A stretch of 64,000 bases of DNA from Ammoniphilus sp. YIM 78166 (lineage in GTDB: Bacteria > Bacillota > Bacilli > Aneurinibacillales > RAOX-1): the NCBI RefSeq assembly GCF_004522215.1, contig NZ_SDLR01000007.1, positions 1 through 64,000 on the forward strand, written 5' to 3'. Each line of letters starts with the position of its first letter. Position 1 is the first letter of the stretch. Below the pieces are notes generated by a model. It saw nothing but the letters and a program-made list of their open reading frames with translations. It did no database searches and was not told the DNA's origin. Shown piece after piece: positions 28,101-35,719 of the stretch. Position numbers and translations under genes: made by a program.

Positions 28101-28610
28101 GTGGTGGAGCGGTTTACCTTCCCGCGTCAGCAGCAAGAGCCGTATCTGTGTTTATCCGATTTCTTGCGTCCGGTAGAAAGCGGCGTAATGGATAGCGTCG
28201 GATTCCTTATTGTTACGGCAGGTCATGGGATTCGCGATGTCGCCAATGAGTGGAAGGATAAAGGAGAATATGTGCGTTCCCATGCCGTTCAGGCATTGGC
28301 GCTTGAATTAGCAGAGGCTTTTGCCGAACGCTTGCACCACGTGATGCGCGACAGCTGGGGATTCCCGGATTCTCCGGATATGACCATGTTGGAGCGCTTC
28401 GGTGCCCGCTATCAAGGCATTCGCGTTTCTTACGGCTACCCAGCGTGCCCGAATTTGGAAGATCAAGAAAAGCTATTTAAGCTGATCAACCCAGGTCAGA
28501 TTGGCATTGAATTAACCGAAGGGTTCATGATGGAGCCAGAAGGCTCCGTTTCCGCGATGGTCTTTGCTCATCCGGAAGCGAAGTACTTTAATGTGGGGAA
28601 TGGTGAGTAG
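25161..28610 (+). CDS. metH: cobalamin-dependent methionine synthase
   Basis: A 1149-residue enzyme that moves the methyl of methyltetrahydrofolate to homocysteine through B12. Domains in order: homocysteine-binding barrel (1-310; zinc cysteines in GLNCATGPE and GGCCGTTP), pterin-binding barrel (about 340-600), B12 cap and cobalamin domain (620-850; lower ligand His in GDVHDIGKN), and SAM-dependent reactivation domain (890-1149; RVSYGYPACPNLEDQ). All domains are complete. The start is GTG, after GGTGGAGGG. It is controlled by the S-box just upstream. Confidence 0.97.
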   Translation: MSKTSIKQQLEKKILILDGAMGTMIQQADLTEEDFGGEALDGCNEMLNLTRPDVIRGIHELYLEAGADIIETNTFGAASVVLAEYDLQDRAVEINAAAVRLAKEAVDAYSTPEWPRYVAGAMGPTTKTLSVTGGITFDELVESYLEQAKALIEGGVDVLLLETAQDMLNVKAGSIGIRKAFKELNVELPVMISGTIEPMGTTLAGQNIEAFYISLEHLRPISVGLNCATGPEFMRDHIRTLSDLAQCAVSCYPNAGLPDENGHYHESPQALATKLAGFAEKGWLNMAGGCCGTTPDHIRAMAELLKEYKPRTEIKPHGHVVSGIEPVYLEADNRPLFVGERTNVIGSKKFRDLIKEGKYEDASEIARAQVKKGAHIIDVCLADPDRDETEDMSKFLGYVVNKVKVPLMIDSTDPAVIELSLKFSQGKAIINSINLEDGEERFEQVAPLIQTYGAAVVVGTIDESGMAVTREKKLEVAQRSYHLLVDKYGINPQDIIFDPLVFPVGTGDQAYIGAALETVEGIRLIKEAMPECQTILGVSNVSFGLPAAGREVLNAIYLYHCTKAGLDYAIVNTEKLERFASIPEKERTLSEELLFNTNDEILAEFTAFYREKKATKKVEVSNLTLEERLAQYVIEGSKDGLVKDLDEALTKYAPLDIINGPLMAGMSEVGRLFNNNELIVAEVLQSAEVMKTSVAHLEPYMEKADSSVKGKILLATVKGDVHDIGKNLVEIILSNNGYQVVNLGIKVPPEELIRAYREEKPDAIGLSGLLVKSAQQMVLTAQDLKAAGIDVPILVGGAALTRKFTENRISPEYEGLVLYAKDAMNGLDLANQLMDYEQREQLVQELKEARLAKLQAQEVAPTETKVADDQPKVSNIDRNAPIFTAPDFEPHVLKNYPLAYLQPYLNWRMLLGKHMGLRGNVEKLIEEGDKKAVELKEVMDQLLLEAREGGLVQAHGIYQFYPAQADGDDILIYDPKDHSRVVERFTFPRQQQEPYLCLSDFLRPVESGVMDSVGFLIVTAGHGIRDVANEWKDKGEYVRSHAVQALALELAEAFAERLHHVMRDSWGFPDSPDMTMLERFGARYQGIRVSYGYPACPNLEDQEKLFKLINPGQIGIELTEGFMMEPEGSVSAMVFAHPEAKYFNVGNGE

Positions 28611-28692
28611 GTTCGGAAGGTAAAATGGTCGAGCGGTAGGTGGAAATTGTTCACTTAATTGGGCAGGGGCCGCGGAAGTATGGGGGAGTAGA

Positions 28693-28819
28693 TGGAGTTT
28701 CTCCAATTAATTCGGTTTTAATCCCTCACAATGACTCGATATCAAGCTTATTAGTGGATTTTTTCCATCTATTCGAGCCCGTTCAGGAGCTTGTGGATAG
28801 AATAAGTGGAGTTTCTCCA
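28693..28819. repeat. three short palindromic repeats upstream of the second S-box
   Basis: Three 13-base units lie at 28693-28705, 28755-28767 and 28807-28819: TGGAGTTTCTCCA twice and TGGATTTTTTCCA once, each followed by a relative of TCTA-ATTCG. They lie in the 396-base gap between metH and hom; the rest of the gap is riboswitch and terminator. Confidence 0.65.
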
Positions 28820-28848
28820 TCTAGATATTCGTATAAAACTGTAACACT

Positions 28849-28935
28849 CTTATCAAGAGAGGCGGAGGGACTGGCCCGATGAAGCCCGGCAACCGCCAGC
28901 GAACAGCTGGAAAGGTGCCAAATCCTGAAGATAAG
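28849..28935 (+). promoter_or_regulatory. SAM-I (S-box) riboswitch upstream of hom
   Basis: CTTATC and GATAAG close P1; AGAGGCGGAGGGACTGGCCC, GATGAAGCCCGGCAACC and AAGGTGCCAAATCC are diagnostic. It is shorter than the metH copy because one arm is smaller. Confidence 0.96.
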
Positions 28936-28951
28936 GGGAGGCGTGTTATTT

Positions 28952-28979
28952 AAACCTCTTCTGCGGAAGAGGTTTTTTT
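28952..28979 (+). terminator. SAM riboswitch terminator (hom)
   Basis: Ten-base arms AAACCTCTTC and GAAGAGGTTT with seven T stand between the aptamer and the hom start. Confidence 0.9.
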
Positions 28980-29006
28980 CATTTCACTTAAGGAGGCGAC
29001 GACGGA

Positions 29007-30251
29007 ATGAGTACAATTCGTGTAGGATTGCTTGGGTTAGGAACGGTGGGAACTGGGGTTGTCAAAACGCTGAGGATTCAAGAACATAAATTGTCTGAAA
29101 GGCTTGGCAAGAAAGTTGAGATTGTGAAGGTACTTGTGAAAAATCTTTCTAAAGAAAGAGCAGTTGACCTGCACTCTAGTCTGCTCACGACTAGCTTTGA
29201 TGAGGTGCTAGAGGCAAAAGTAGACGTGATCGTGGAGGTCATGGGTGGGGTGGAGCCGACATTTGATTACATACAACAGGCATTCCACCAGGGCTGTCAC
29301 GTGGTCACGGCTAATAAAGAACTGTTGGCCAAACGTGGAGAAGAGCTTATTCAAGCTGCGAATCGCCACGGCGTTCACTTGTTCTATGAGGCTAGTGTGG
29401 CTGGAGGGATCCCAGTTATCAGTGTGCTGCGAAACTTTTTGCGTACAAATGACGTGACTCGAATCCAAGGAATTCTCAACGGAACCACAAACTATATTCT
29501 GACCCAAATGGAGCAGCACGGCAGCTCTTATAAAGACGTATTAAAGGAGGCGCAGGCACTAGGGTACGCCGAAGCAGACCCAACTTCCGATGTGGAAGGG
29601 TATGATGCCCTTTATAAGTTGTTGATCCTGTCTCAGTTGGTCTTTGGAAGGGCTCCTCAACCAGAGGATGTTGTGCGAGAAGGGATTAGCGGAATTACGC
29701 TTGAGGATCTACGCTTGGCGCGGGAATTCGGGTATCGCTTCAAACTAATTGCCCAGGCTAAGGTGGAGAATGGATGTCTTCAGCTATCTGTTCGTCCAAC
29801 TCTACTATCGTTGAACCATCAACTGGCTCAGGTCCAAGATGCCTTTAATGCAGTGCAGATTACAGCAAATATCGTTGGAGACCTGCTGTTCACGGGTAAA
29901 GGGGCTGGAGAGTTTCCTACCGCGAGTGCCGTTGTAGAGGATCTAGCTTATCTGTTATCGCAGCCTTTCCAAGCCCAAACAGAGTGGGCGAGGCAGTTTG
30001 AAGAAAAGGTGGCCGACGGAAGCAGTTCAGCTTTTTTTGTCTCGTATCCTGTTGAACAAGAAGCAATGATCCAACAGTGGATCGCTCAAGAGGGAATCGT
30101 TGTGTACAATCAAAGGGTGCTTGAATCGGGGCGGGCAGCGGTGATTGTTGGAGGCGATCCTAACCAGCTCCCAGGCAGCTTTACCGTATACTCTACCCAG
30201 CTTAGCGAAGAAACAAAAAAGAAGCTCGAATACGTCGTCTCAGCTTCTTAG
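29007..30251 (+). CDS. hom: homoserine dehydrogenase
   Basis: A 414-residue enzyme that reduces aspartate semialdehyde to homoserine, the branch point to methionine and threonine. The Rossmann motif GLGTVGTGV is at residue 9, TANKELLAKRG follows, and the catalytic region has NGTTNYILTQM and GYAEADPTSDVEGYDA. The C-terminal 80 residues resemble the ACT-type regulatory domain but are weakly conserved. An S-box in front shows methionine control. No thrC or thrB follows, unlike the common hom-thrCB operon. Confidence 0.95.
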   Translation: MSTIRVGLLGLGTVGTGVVKTLRIQEHKLSERLGKKVEIVKVLVKNLSKERAVDLHSSLLTTSFDEVLEAKVDVIVEVMGGVEPTFDYIQQAFHQGCHVVTANKELLAKRGEELIQAANRHGVHLFYEASVAGGIPVISVLRNFLRTNDVTRIQGILNGTTNYILTQMEQHGSSYKDVLKEAQALGYAEADPTSDVEGYDALYKLLILSQLVFGRAPQPEDVVREGISGITLEDLRLAREFGYRFKLIAQAKVENGCLQLSVRPTLLSLNHQLAQVQDAFNAVQITANIVGDLLFTGKGAGEFPTASAVVEDLAYLLSQPFQAQTEWARQFEEKVADGSSSAFFVSYPVEQEAMIQQWIAQEGIVVYNQRVLESGRAAVIVGGDPNQLPGSFTVYSTQLSEETKKKLEYVVSAS

Positions 30252-30310
30252 ACTTGTAAAAACATCTTTTATCATCAATAATGGTATGAAAAAAAGAAAA
30301 GGATGAGAGT

Positions 30311-31468
30311 ATGGAGCATCTTCTTAATAAAAGAGTCCAGGACATTCAGATATCCGGTATCCGCAAATTCTCCAATATGGTCGCTAACTATCCGAATGCC
30401 ATTTCGCTAACGATTGGTCAGCCTGACTTTTCAACGCCAGAGCATATTAAGGAAGCAGGGAAGCGGGCCATCGATGGCAATAAGACGACCTATACGCATA
30501 ATGCTGGATTAATCGAGCTGCGCCGCGCCGCTAGCCATTTTATGGAACACCAATATGGGTTGTCTTATGATCCTGATACGGAAATCATCACGACAAACGG
30601 GGCAAGTGAAGCGATTGACATTGCGTTTCGCACGATCCTTGACGAGGGTTCCGAAGTTATTCTTCCAGGTCCCGTTTATCCAGGGTATGAACCGATCATT
30701 AAGCTTTGTGGTGCCATTCCGGTTTATGTCGACACGCGAGAAACGGACTTTAAGATGACGGCCGAAATGATTCGCAACAGCCTAACCGAGAAGACGCGCT
30801 GCGTGATTCTTCCGTATCCTTCTAATCCTACAGGCTGTGTGCTGGACCGGGAGTCGATCGAAGAAATTGCTGAGGTGTTAAAGGATCGTGAGGTCTTTGT
30901 CTTATCGGATGAGATCTACAGTGAATTGCTTTACGGAGTATCCCATGTATCCATTGCGTCCATACCATCATTAAGAGAGAAGACCATCGTGATCAATGGA
31001 TTATCCAAATCGCATTCAATGACCGGCTGGCGAATTGGATTCACCTTTGCTCCGGCTTATATTACTCAGCAAATGCTAAAGGTCCACCAATACAACGCGA
31101 CCTGTGCCAGCACGATCAGCCAGCATGCGGCAGTGGAAGCCCTGACTAATGGCATACACGATGCGGACGAAATGAAAGAGGCTTATAAGACCCGCTTGGA
31201 TTATGTGTATGAACGCTTAGTTGCCATGGGGCTTGACGTAGTGAAGCCGGAAGGAGCTTTTTACATATTCCCTTCTGTTGCCAAGTTTGGCTTAACCTCC
31301 TTTGAATTTGCCACACAATTGCTAGAAAAAGGTGGCGTAGCGCTGGTACCGGGGTCAGCGTTCTCTGAGTATGGAGAGGGTTATGTAAGATTGTCTTATG
31401 CTTACTCCATGGAAGTGTTGGAAGAGGGATTGGATCGATTGGAGAAGTTTATAAAAGCACTTGCCTAG
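30311..31468 (+). CDS. patA: N-acetyl-LL-diaminopimelate aminotransferase
   Basis: A 385-residue class I PLP aminotransferase. PLP lysine in SKSHSMTGWRIGF (about residue 236), with PSNPTG and SDEIYSELLYG also present. It is highly similar throughout to B. subtilis PatA, including the opening HLLNKRVQDIQISGIRKFSN. PatA supplies the amino-transfer step between DapH and DapL, whose genes are at 14.2-16.1 kb. It sits 60 bases after hom without a riboswitch of its own. Confidence 0.9.
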   Translation: MEHLLNKRVQDIQISGIRKFSNMVANYPNAISLTIGQPDFSTPEHIKEAGKRAIDGNKTTYTHNAGLIELRRAASHFMEHQYGLSYDPDTEIITTNGASEAIDIAFRTILDEGSEVILPGPVYPGYEPIIKLCGAIPVYVDTRETDFKMTAEMIRNSLTEKTRCVILPYPSNPTGCVLDRESIEEIAEVLKDREVFVLSDEIYSELLYGVSHVSIASIPSLREKTIVINGLSKSHSMTGWRIGFTFAPAYITQQMLKVHQYNATCASTISQHAAVEALTNGIHDADEMKEAYKTRLDYVYERLVAMGLDVVKPEGAFYIFPSVAKFGLTSFEFATQLLEKGGVALVPGSAFSEYGEGYVRLSYAYSMEVLEEGLDRLEKFIKALA

Positions 31469-31484
31469 GGGCAAGTGCTTTTTT
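31453..31484 (+). terminator. terminator of patA
   Basis: The hairpin AAAAGCACTTGCC with GGCAAGTGCTTTTTT includes the last codons of patA and its TAG. Confidence 0.9.
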
Positions 31485-31598
31485 GTAGCCTCGACTTCGC
31501 TTCGAGGTGGATTTAAGTGAATTAGGGCTGCTATGATGTGTTCATTTGGGCTGGCGATCGATTTGGGAATAGGTGGGCTTTTTCTACTTATAGCAACC

Positions 31599-31933
31599 GC
31601 CCAAAAGCGTCAAGGTATCGCCCAATCCCAAGGGAGAAGCGCCCAAATCCAGCTAGGTACCGCCCAATCACGGCTCAACCGCCCAAAAGTGCCAAGGTAT
31701 CGCCCAATCCCAATGGGGAAGCGCCCAAATCCAGCTGGATACCGCCCAATCTTGGAGCAACCGCCCAAAAGTGCCAGGGTATCGCCCAATCCCAGTAGTG
31801 AAGCGCCCAAATTCAGCTGGATACCGCCCAATCTTGGAGCAACCGCCCAAAAGTGCCAAGGTATCGCCCAATCCCAAGGGAGAAGCGCCCAAATCCAGCC
31901 GGGTACCGCCCAATCGTCAATCCCCCGCCCAAT
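31599..31933. repeat. hierarchical 82-bp tandem repeat built of GCCCAA sub-repeats
   Basis: GCCCAA recurs with spacing 21, 21, 21, 19, and this 82-base unit occurs four times, starting at 31599, 31681, 31763 and 31845, with a last sub-repeat at 31927. As 82 is not a multiple of three, the frame turns with each unit, so the open frames across it are unlikely to be genes. It fills most of the 478-base gap between patA and the MoeB-like gene. Confidence 0.9.
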
Positions 31934-31946
31934 CCCCACCCTCGCC

Positions 31947-32984
31947 TTAATTCCCCACATACCTCGCATACAGTGATTTCGCCGCGGTAATATCGTCTGT
32001 GCCCTGCACGAGCACCCGTCCATCCTTGAAAAATACAAGGGTGGTTTTTTCGTCTACCTGAAACCTCAACAGAAACGGGTTCTGACTCACCGCTCCTACA
32101 GCCTCTAATCGTTCAGCCAAGGCCCCCAGATCAACCGATCGCGGCTCCCGCGGTACAACCTGAACCGTATCTCTTCCACAAAGGGAGCTAAAGTCTTCAC
32201 CGCTTTCCGTTAGTGGATTTAAAAATTCAAAGTGGCCTTGTCCACATGCTGGGCATTTTTCATGGCGCCCTCTGCTGATGTTCATCTGCATGTGCTGGTT
32301 ATCCCACAGTTCAAATTGCTCCAGGTTTGGATTGAAATGATCCGTAGCTCCAGTTAATATTTTCATCGCCTCCACAGCTTGGTAAGACGCAACGATATGA
32401 ATAATGGGGCCAATAACTCCCGTCGTATCACAGGTTTCTCCTCGTCCGCTCGGAGGCTGGGGGAAAAGGCAGCGATAGCAGGGCGTTTCATGCGGGCGTA
32501 TCGCGGTAAACATGCCTTTGGAGCTGACAGCGCCTCCATAAACCCAAGGTATCCGATGTTTCACGGCAACATCGTTAATCAGGTAACGAACGGTGAAGTT
32601 ATCCGTCCCATCCAAGATCAAGTCGACATCAGTAAGTAAAGCTTCTGCATTCCCTGCATTCACATCAGCAATTACAGGCTCAATCTCAACCAGCGAGTTG
32701 ATTTTCTTCAATTTGGAAGCGGCTGCTGCCGCCTTGGGCAAATGTTGTCTGGCATCGTCTTCATCATAGAGCATTTGTCTTTGTAGATTGCTTTCCTCCA
32801 CAAAATCTCGATCAATAATGCGAACAAAACCAACCCCGGCGCGAACCATGTGATTGGCTAACACGGTTCCGAGAGCTCCCATGCCAACCACAGCCACTCG
32901 GCTATTAATCAGTTTTTCTTGCCCGGAACGTCCAATCGGTCGAAACAACAACTGTCTTGAATATCGGCTCGGTAACTGTTCCAT
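31947..32984 (-). CDS. moeB: MoeB/ThiF-family E1-like adenylyltransferase
   Basis: A 345-residue enzyme of the HesA/MoeB/ThiF family, which adenylates the C-terminal glycine of a ubiquitin-like sulfur carrier. The nucleotide loop GMGALGTVLANH is at residue 34. The DRDFVEESNLQRQ segment follows, then DGTDNF, and zinc Cys pairs in CYRCLF and CPACGQG. The C-terminal 85 residues carry no rhodanese domain but a short domain ending DGRVLVQGTDDIT. A paralogue with the same domain layout is at 43698 in the thi operon. Being next to the MoaD cluster, this copy probably activates MoaD; the family alone would not decide. Confidence 0.85.
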   Translation of the reverse strand: MEQLPSRYSRQLLFRPIGRSGQEKLINSRVAVVGMGALGTVLANHMVRAGVGFVRIIDRDFVEESNLQRQMLYDEDDARQHLPKAAAAASKLKKINSLVEIEPVIADVNAGNAEALLTDVDLILDGTDNFTVRYLINDVAVKHRIPWVYGGAVSSKGMFTAIRPHETPCYRCLFPQPPSGRGETCDTTGVIGPIIHIVASYQAVEAMKILTGATDHFNPNLEQFELWDNQHMQMNISRGRHEKCPACGQGHFEFLNPLTESGEDFSSLCGRDTVQVVPREPRSVDLGALAERLEAVGAVSQNPFLLRFQVDEKTTLVFFKDGRVLVQGTDDITAAKSLYARYVGN

Positions 32985-33143
32985 AGATCCACCTCTCCTC
33001 TTTCTTTCTATTTAACGTAAGGGATACGCTTAATAATTGCAATTATCTTCTAAAATGAAGGAATTCGCAAAGGTCTGTCGAATAAAAATTGGTAAAGCAA
33101 TCGCTTACAATGTTTGCTATTCAAACAAAGGGAGGGGTAAAGA

Positions 33144-34952
33144 ATGAATCTAGGTGGATTTAAAAACCGGGAGATTTATGTGGATTTATCTGTTGGACAA
33201 GTGAGTTATCGCCCCCTAAACGAAGAACTAGTCACCAAGTATATCGGAGGTCGCGGATTAGGGGTTAAGTATGTATTGGATAACGGTCCAGAGGTCGACC
33301 CTCTATCAGAAGACAATATTCTCTGTATGATGACCGGACCGGTTACAGGCTCTAGATCGACCATGAGCGGACGTCTTTGTATGGTGACGAAGTCTCCATT
33401 AACCGGAACCGTAACGGACTCCCACATGGGAGGATGGTCTGCTGCTCGCTTAAAGTGGGCGGGAGTCGACAATGTCATTTTCAAGGGAAAGAGTGACAAG
33501 CCTGTTTATTTATATATCGAAAATGGTGAAGCGGAACTTCGCGATGCGAGTGAGCTTTGGGGACAAGGAACCCGTGCAACTGTGAAAGCCCTGCAAGACC
33601 GCTATGGCAAAGAAGACTTAAGCGTGATCTGTATCGGTCAAGCGGGAGAGAACCAGGTTCTTTACGCTGGCTTTATCAATGAGCATGACCGTGCTGCGGG
33701 TCGTGGAGGCACGGGAGCTGTGGCTGGATCCAAGAACCTGAAGGCTATCGTGATTAAAGCCGCCCAAAAAGGCAATATGCCACAGCCGGCTCAAGCGGAT
33801 GAATACAAGGCAGCGAACCAGAAGGCCCTGAAGGCCGTGATGGAAGGCGGTTTAACTGCTCCGAAGAAGGGCGGATTATCCGTTTACGGAACCAACGTGT
33901 TAACGAGTATCATTAATGAAGTTGGGGCTCTTCCTACAAAAAACTCCCAATTCTCCCATTTCGAAGGGGCAGAAGGACACAGCGGAGAAACGGTTAATGC
34001 AACGCTTCTCGTTGCAGACAATACCTGTCACGCCTGTCCTGTAGCTTGTAAGAAGGAAGTGGAGGTTAAGGAAGGCAAGTATAAGACAAGAGTAGAGAGC
34101 TTCGAATACGAATCGGCTTGGGCCTTGGGGGCCAACTGCGGATTGAGCAATGCCGAGCCGATTGCCTATATGATTGACCAATGCAACGAGTATGGCATGG
34201 ATACGATTGAGCTAGGTAACGCCCTTTCCTGTGCCATGGAAGCCTATGAGAAGGGACTCATTGAAGAGAAGATTGATTGGGGCGATGCGGACCGCATGAT
34301 CCAGCTAGCTGAAGATATCGCTTTCCGTAGAGGCTTTGGAGCGATTCTTGCTGACGGACCTACCCGTGCAGCCGTTCAATTCGGTGAACCAGGGTTAGCT
34401 ATGGCAGTAAAAGGCCAATCGATTCCGGCATACGACCCCCGTGGAATTCAGGGTATTGGGCTAGGTTATGCGACAAGTAACCGTGGAGCCTGCCACTTGC
34501 GCGGGTATACCGTAGCGAGTGAGATTGCAGGGATTCCTGAGCCGACGGATCGTTTGAAGCCAGAAGGAAAGGGAGAACTGCTTAAGATTTTCCAAGACCT
34601 TCTTTCTTTCTCCGACTCTATGAATATTTGCAAGTTCTCTTCCTTCTCCGAGAACGCGGACAACTATGCGGAGCAATATGCAACCATGACAGGGATTGCG
34701 TTTACTGCGGATGATGTCATGAAGGCGGGAGAGCGCATCTATAACTTAGAGCGCCACTATAATAACCTGGCTGGCTTTAACAAGCGTGAAGATGACTTCC
34801 TGCCGAAGCGATTCACGGAAGAAGTCGCGACTGGAAACAGTGCAGGCCATATCAGCCGAATGGATATTATGTTGGATGAATACTATCAAGTTCGCGGATG
34901 GGAAGATGGAGTGGTTCCAGAAGCGAAACTCAAAGAGCTTGGCATTCTGTAA
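33144..34952 (+). CDS. aor: aldehyde:ferredoxin oxidoreductase (tungsten type)
   Basis: A 602-residue tungstopterin enzyme that oxidises aldehydes to acids with ferredoxin, or the reverse. The 4Fe-4S ligands are C295, C298 and C302 (CHACPVAC) with the fourth at C496 (NICKFSSF), close to the positions in the Pyrococcus enzyme. Pterin-binding motifs include GGRGLGVKYV near residue 35 and the DPRG/GLGYATSNRGACHLRG block near 430. It lies beside pterin cofactor genes. AOR genes are common in anaerobes and rarer in aerobic spore-formers. The aldehyde substrate is not evident. A 158-base divergent gap separates it from the moeB-like gene. Confidence 0.95.
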   Translation: MNLGGFKNREIYVDLSVGQVSYRPLNEELVTKYIGGRGLGVKYVLDNGPEVDPLSEDNILCMMTGPVTGSRSTMSGRLCMVTKSPLTGTVTDSHMGGWSAARLKWAGVDNVIFKGKSDKPVYLYIENGEAELRDASELWGQGTRATVKALQDRYGKEDLSVICIGQAGENQVLYAGFINEHDRAAGRGGTGAVAGSKNLKAIVIKAAQKGNMPQPAQADEYKAANQKALKAVMEGGLTAPKKGGLSVYGTNVLTSIINEVGALPTKNSQFSHFEGAEGHSGETVNATLLVADNTCHACPVACKKEVEVKEGKYKTRVESFEYESAWALGANCGLSNAEPIAYMIDQCNEYGMDTIELGNALSCAMEAYEKGLIEEKIDWGDADRMIQLAEDIAFRRGFGAILADGPTRAAVQFGEPGLAMAVKGQSIPAYDPRGIQGIGLGYATSNRGACHLRGYTVASEIAGIPEPTDRLKPEGKGELLKIFQDLLSFSDSMNICKFSSFSENADNYAEQYATMTGIAFTADDVMKAGERIYNLERHYNNLAGFNKREDDFLPKRFTEEVATGNSAGHISRMDIMLDEYYQVRGWEDGVVPEAKLKELGIL

Positions 34953-34960
34953 GTAATGAG

Positions 34961-34992
34961 AAAAAGGTGGGACCATGGGTCCCACCTTTTTC
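34961..34992 (+). terminator. terminator of aor
   Basis: AAAAAGGTGGGACC and GGTCCCACCTTTTT arms directly after the stop. Confidence 0.93.
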
Positions 34993-35063
34993 TACCGCAT
35001 AGGAAAGTCTATGTTCTTTTAAGAATAAAGTAAACTCTTACTTTTTAAGGCGGTCTGGCTTTT

Positions 35064-35336
35064 CTATCCTCCTGCACGCATGGTTTTCTTTCGATATTGG
35101 ATCAGGAGGTCATCGAGCTGTTCTTGCGTGGGAGCCATAAAGCGGATATGAACGCCATTGATCACGAAGGTAGATGTAATGCGGACTTCTTCCTCGCGCA
35201 AAACCTCCGCTGTCCAATAAGGACCCTCAAATCGGAAGGGGAACTCGTCGTTGAGCCTCTTGCCTCCAATCTCTTCTAAGTACTCCAAGAGGTAGTGGAG
35301 TACAATCCCGCGGAACTCTAAGGTAATTTCGCTCAT
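35064..35336 (-). CDS. small protein paired with MoaD
   Basis: A 90-residue soluble protein immediately downstream of moaD, two bases after its stop. It has the composition of a compact alpha/beta fold (EITLEFRGIVLHYLLEYLEEIGG, VRITSTFVINGVHIRFM). It resembles the C-terminal MoaD-related domain (DUF1952) that is fused to MoaD in some bacteria, but I cannot confirm this by eye. The tight coupling suggests a partner of MoaD in pterin cofactor synthesis. Confidence 0.6.
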   Translation of the reverse strand: MSEITLEFRGIVLHYLLEYLEEIGGKRLNDEFPFRFEGPYWTAEVLREEEVRITSTFVINGVHIRFMAPTQEQLDDLLIQYRKKTMRAGG

Positions 35337-35338
35337 TC

Positions 35339-35614
35339 TTATCCTCCTGCAACCGGAGGGAAGAGAGCGAACTGATCGGTTGATTTGACTTTGGTTTGAA
35401 GGCCGTCTTCATGAATAATGTTTCTTCCATTCAGGAAAACGTGTACAAAAGGTTTCAAGGTGCGTTCTTCGGTAAATACTTCCTCTTCAAAAGCAGGATA
35501 GAGCTGAATTAGATTTTCTAGAATTTCGATGACCGTATCGCCCTCTTGGCTTGGGACTTCAACGGTCTTGTCACGGACGATTTCTCGGAAGTTCGCGAAC
35601 ACTTTTACGATCAT
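35339..35614 (-). CDS. moaD: MoaD-type sulfur carrier
   Basis: A 91-residue beta-grasp protein ending in GG (LFPPVAGG), the thiocarboxylate terminus of MoaD. The conserved FLNGRNI segment before the last strand is also present. It donates sulfur for molybdopterin synthase. No moaE is in view. It is transcribed divergently from moeA across a 105-base gap. Its probable activator is the E1 gene at 31947. Confidence 0.9.
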   Translation of the reverse strand: MIVKVFANFREIVRDKTVEVPSQEGDTVIEILENLIQLYPAFEEEVFTEERTLKPFVHVFLNGRNIIHEDGLQTKVKSTDQFALFPPVAGG

Positions 35615-35719
35615 CTCTTAACGTCTCCTTTTTTAGTCTATTATAATAGAAAATAAGAGAATCAGGGGAGGAATCTGTGATAAAATGTAAGATAATAATC
35701 TCAACGGCTGGAGGCACAC

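Noticed and set aside
31599..31933. Possible CRISPR array
   Set aside because: The spacing is far too short, the spacers themselves are repeated between units, and no cas genes are near.
31533..32038. Open reading frames of 81-147 codons on both strands across the GCCCAA repeat
   Set aside because: They arise because the 82-base repeat lacks stops in turning frames. They lack ribosome-binding sites, and the peptide repeats are only a reflection of the DNA repeat.
33001..33143. Moco/Tuco riboswitch before aor
   Set aside because: The gap is AT-rich and too short, and it lacks the conserved helices of that class.
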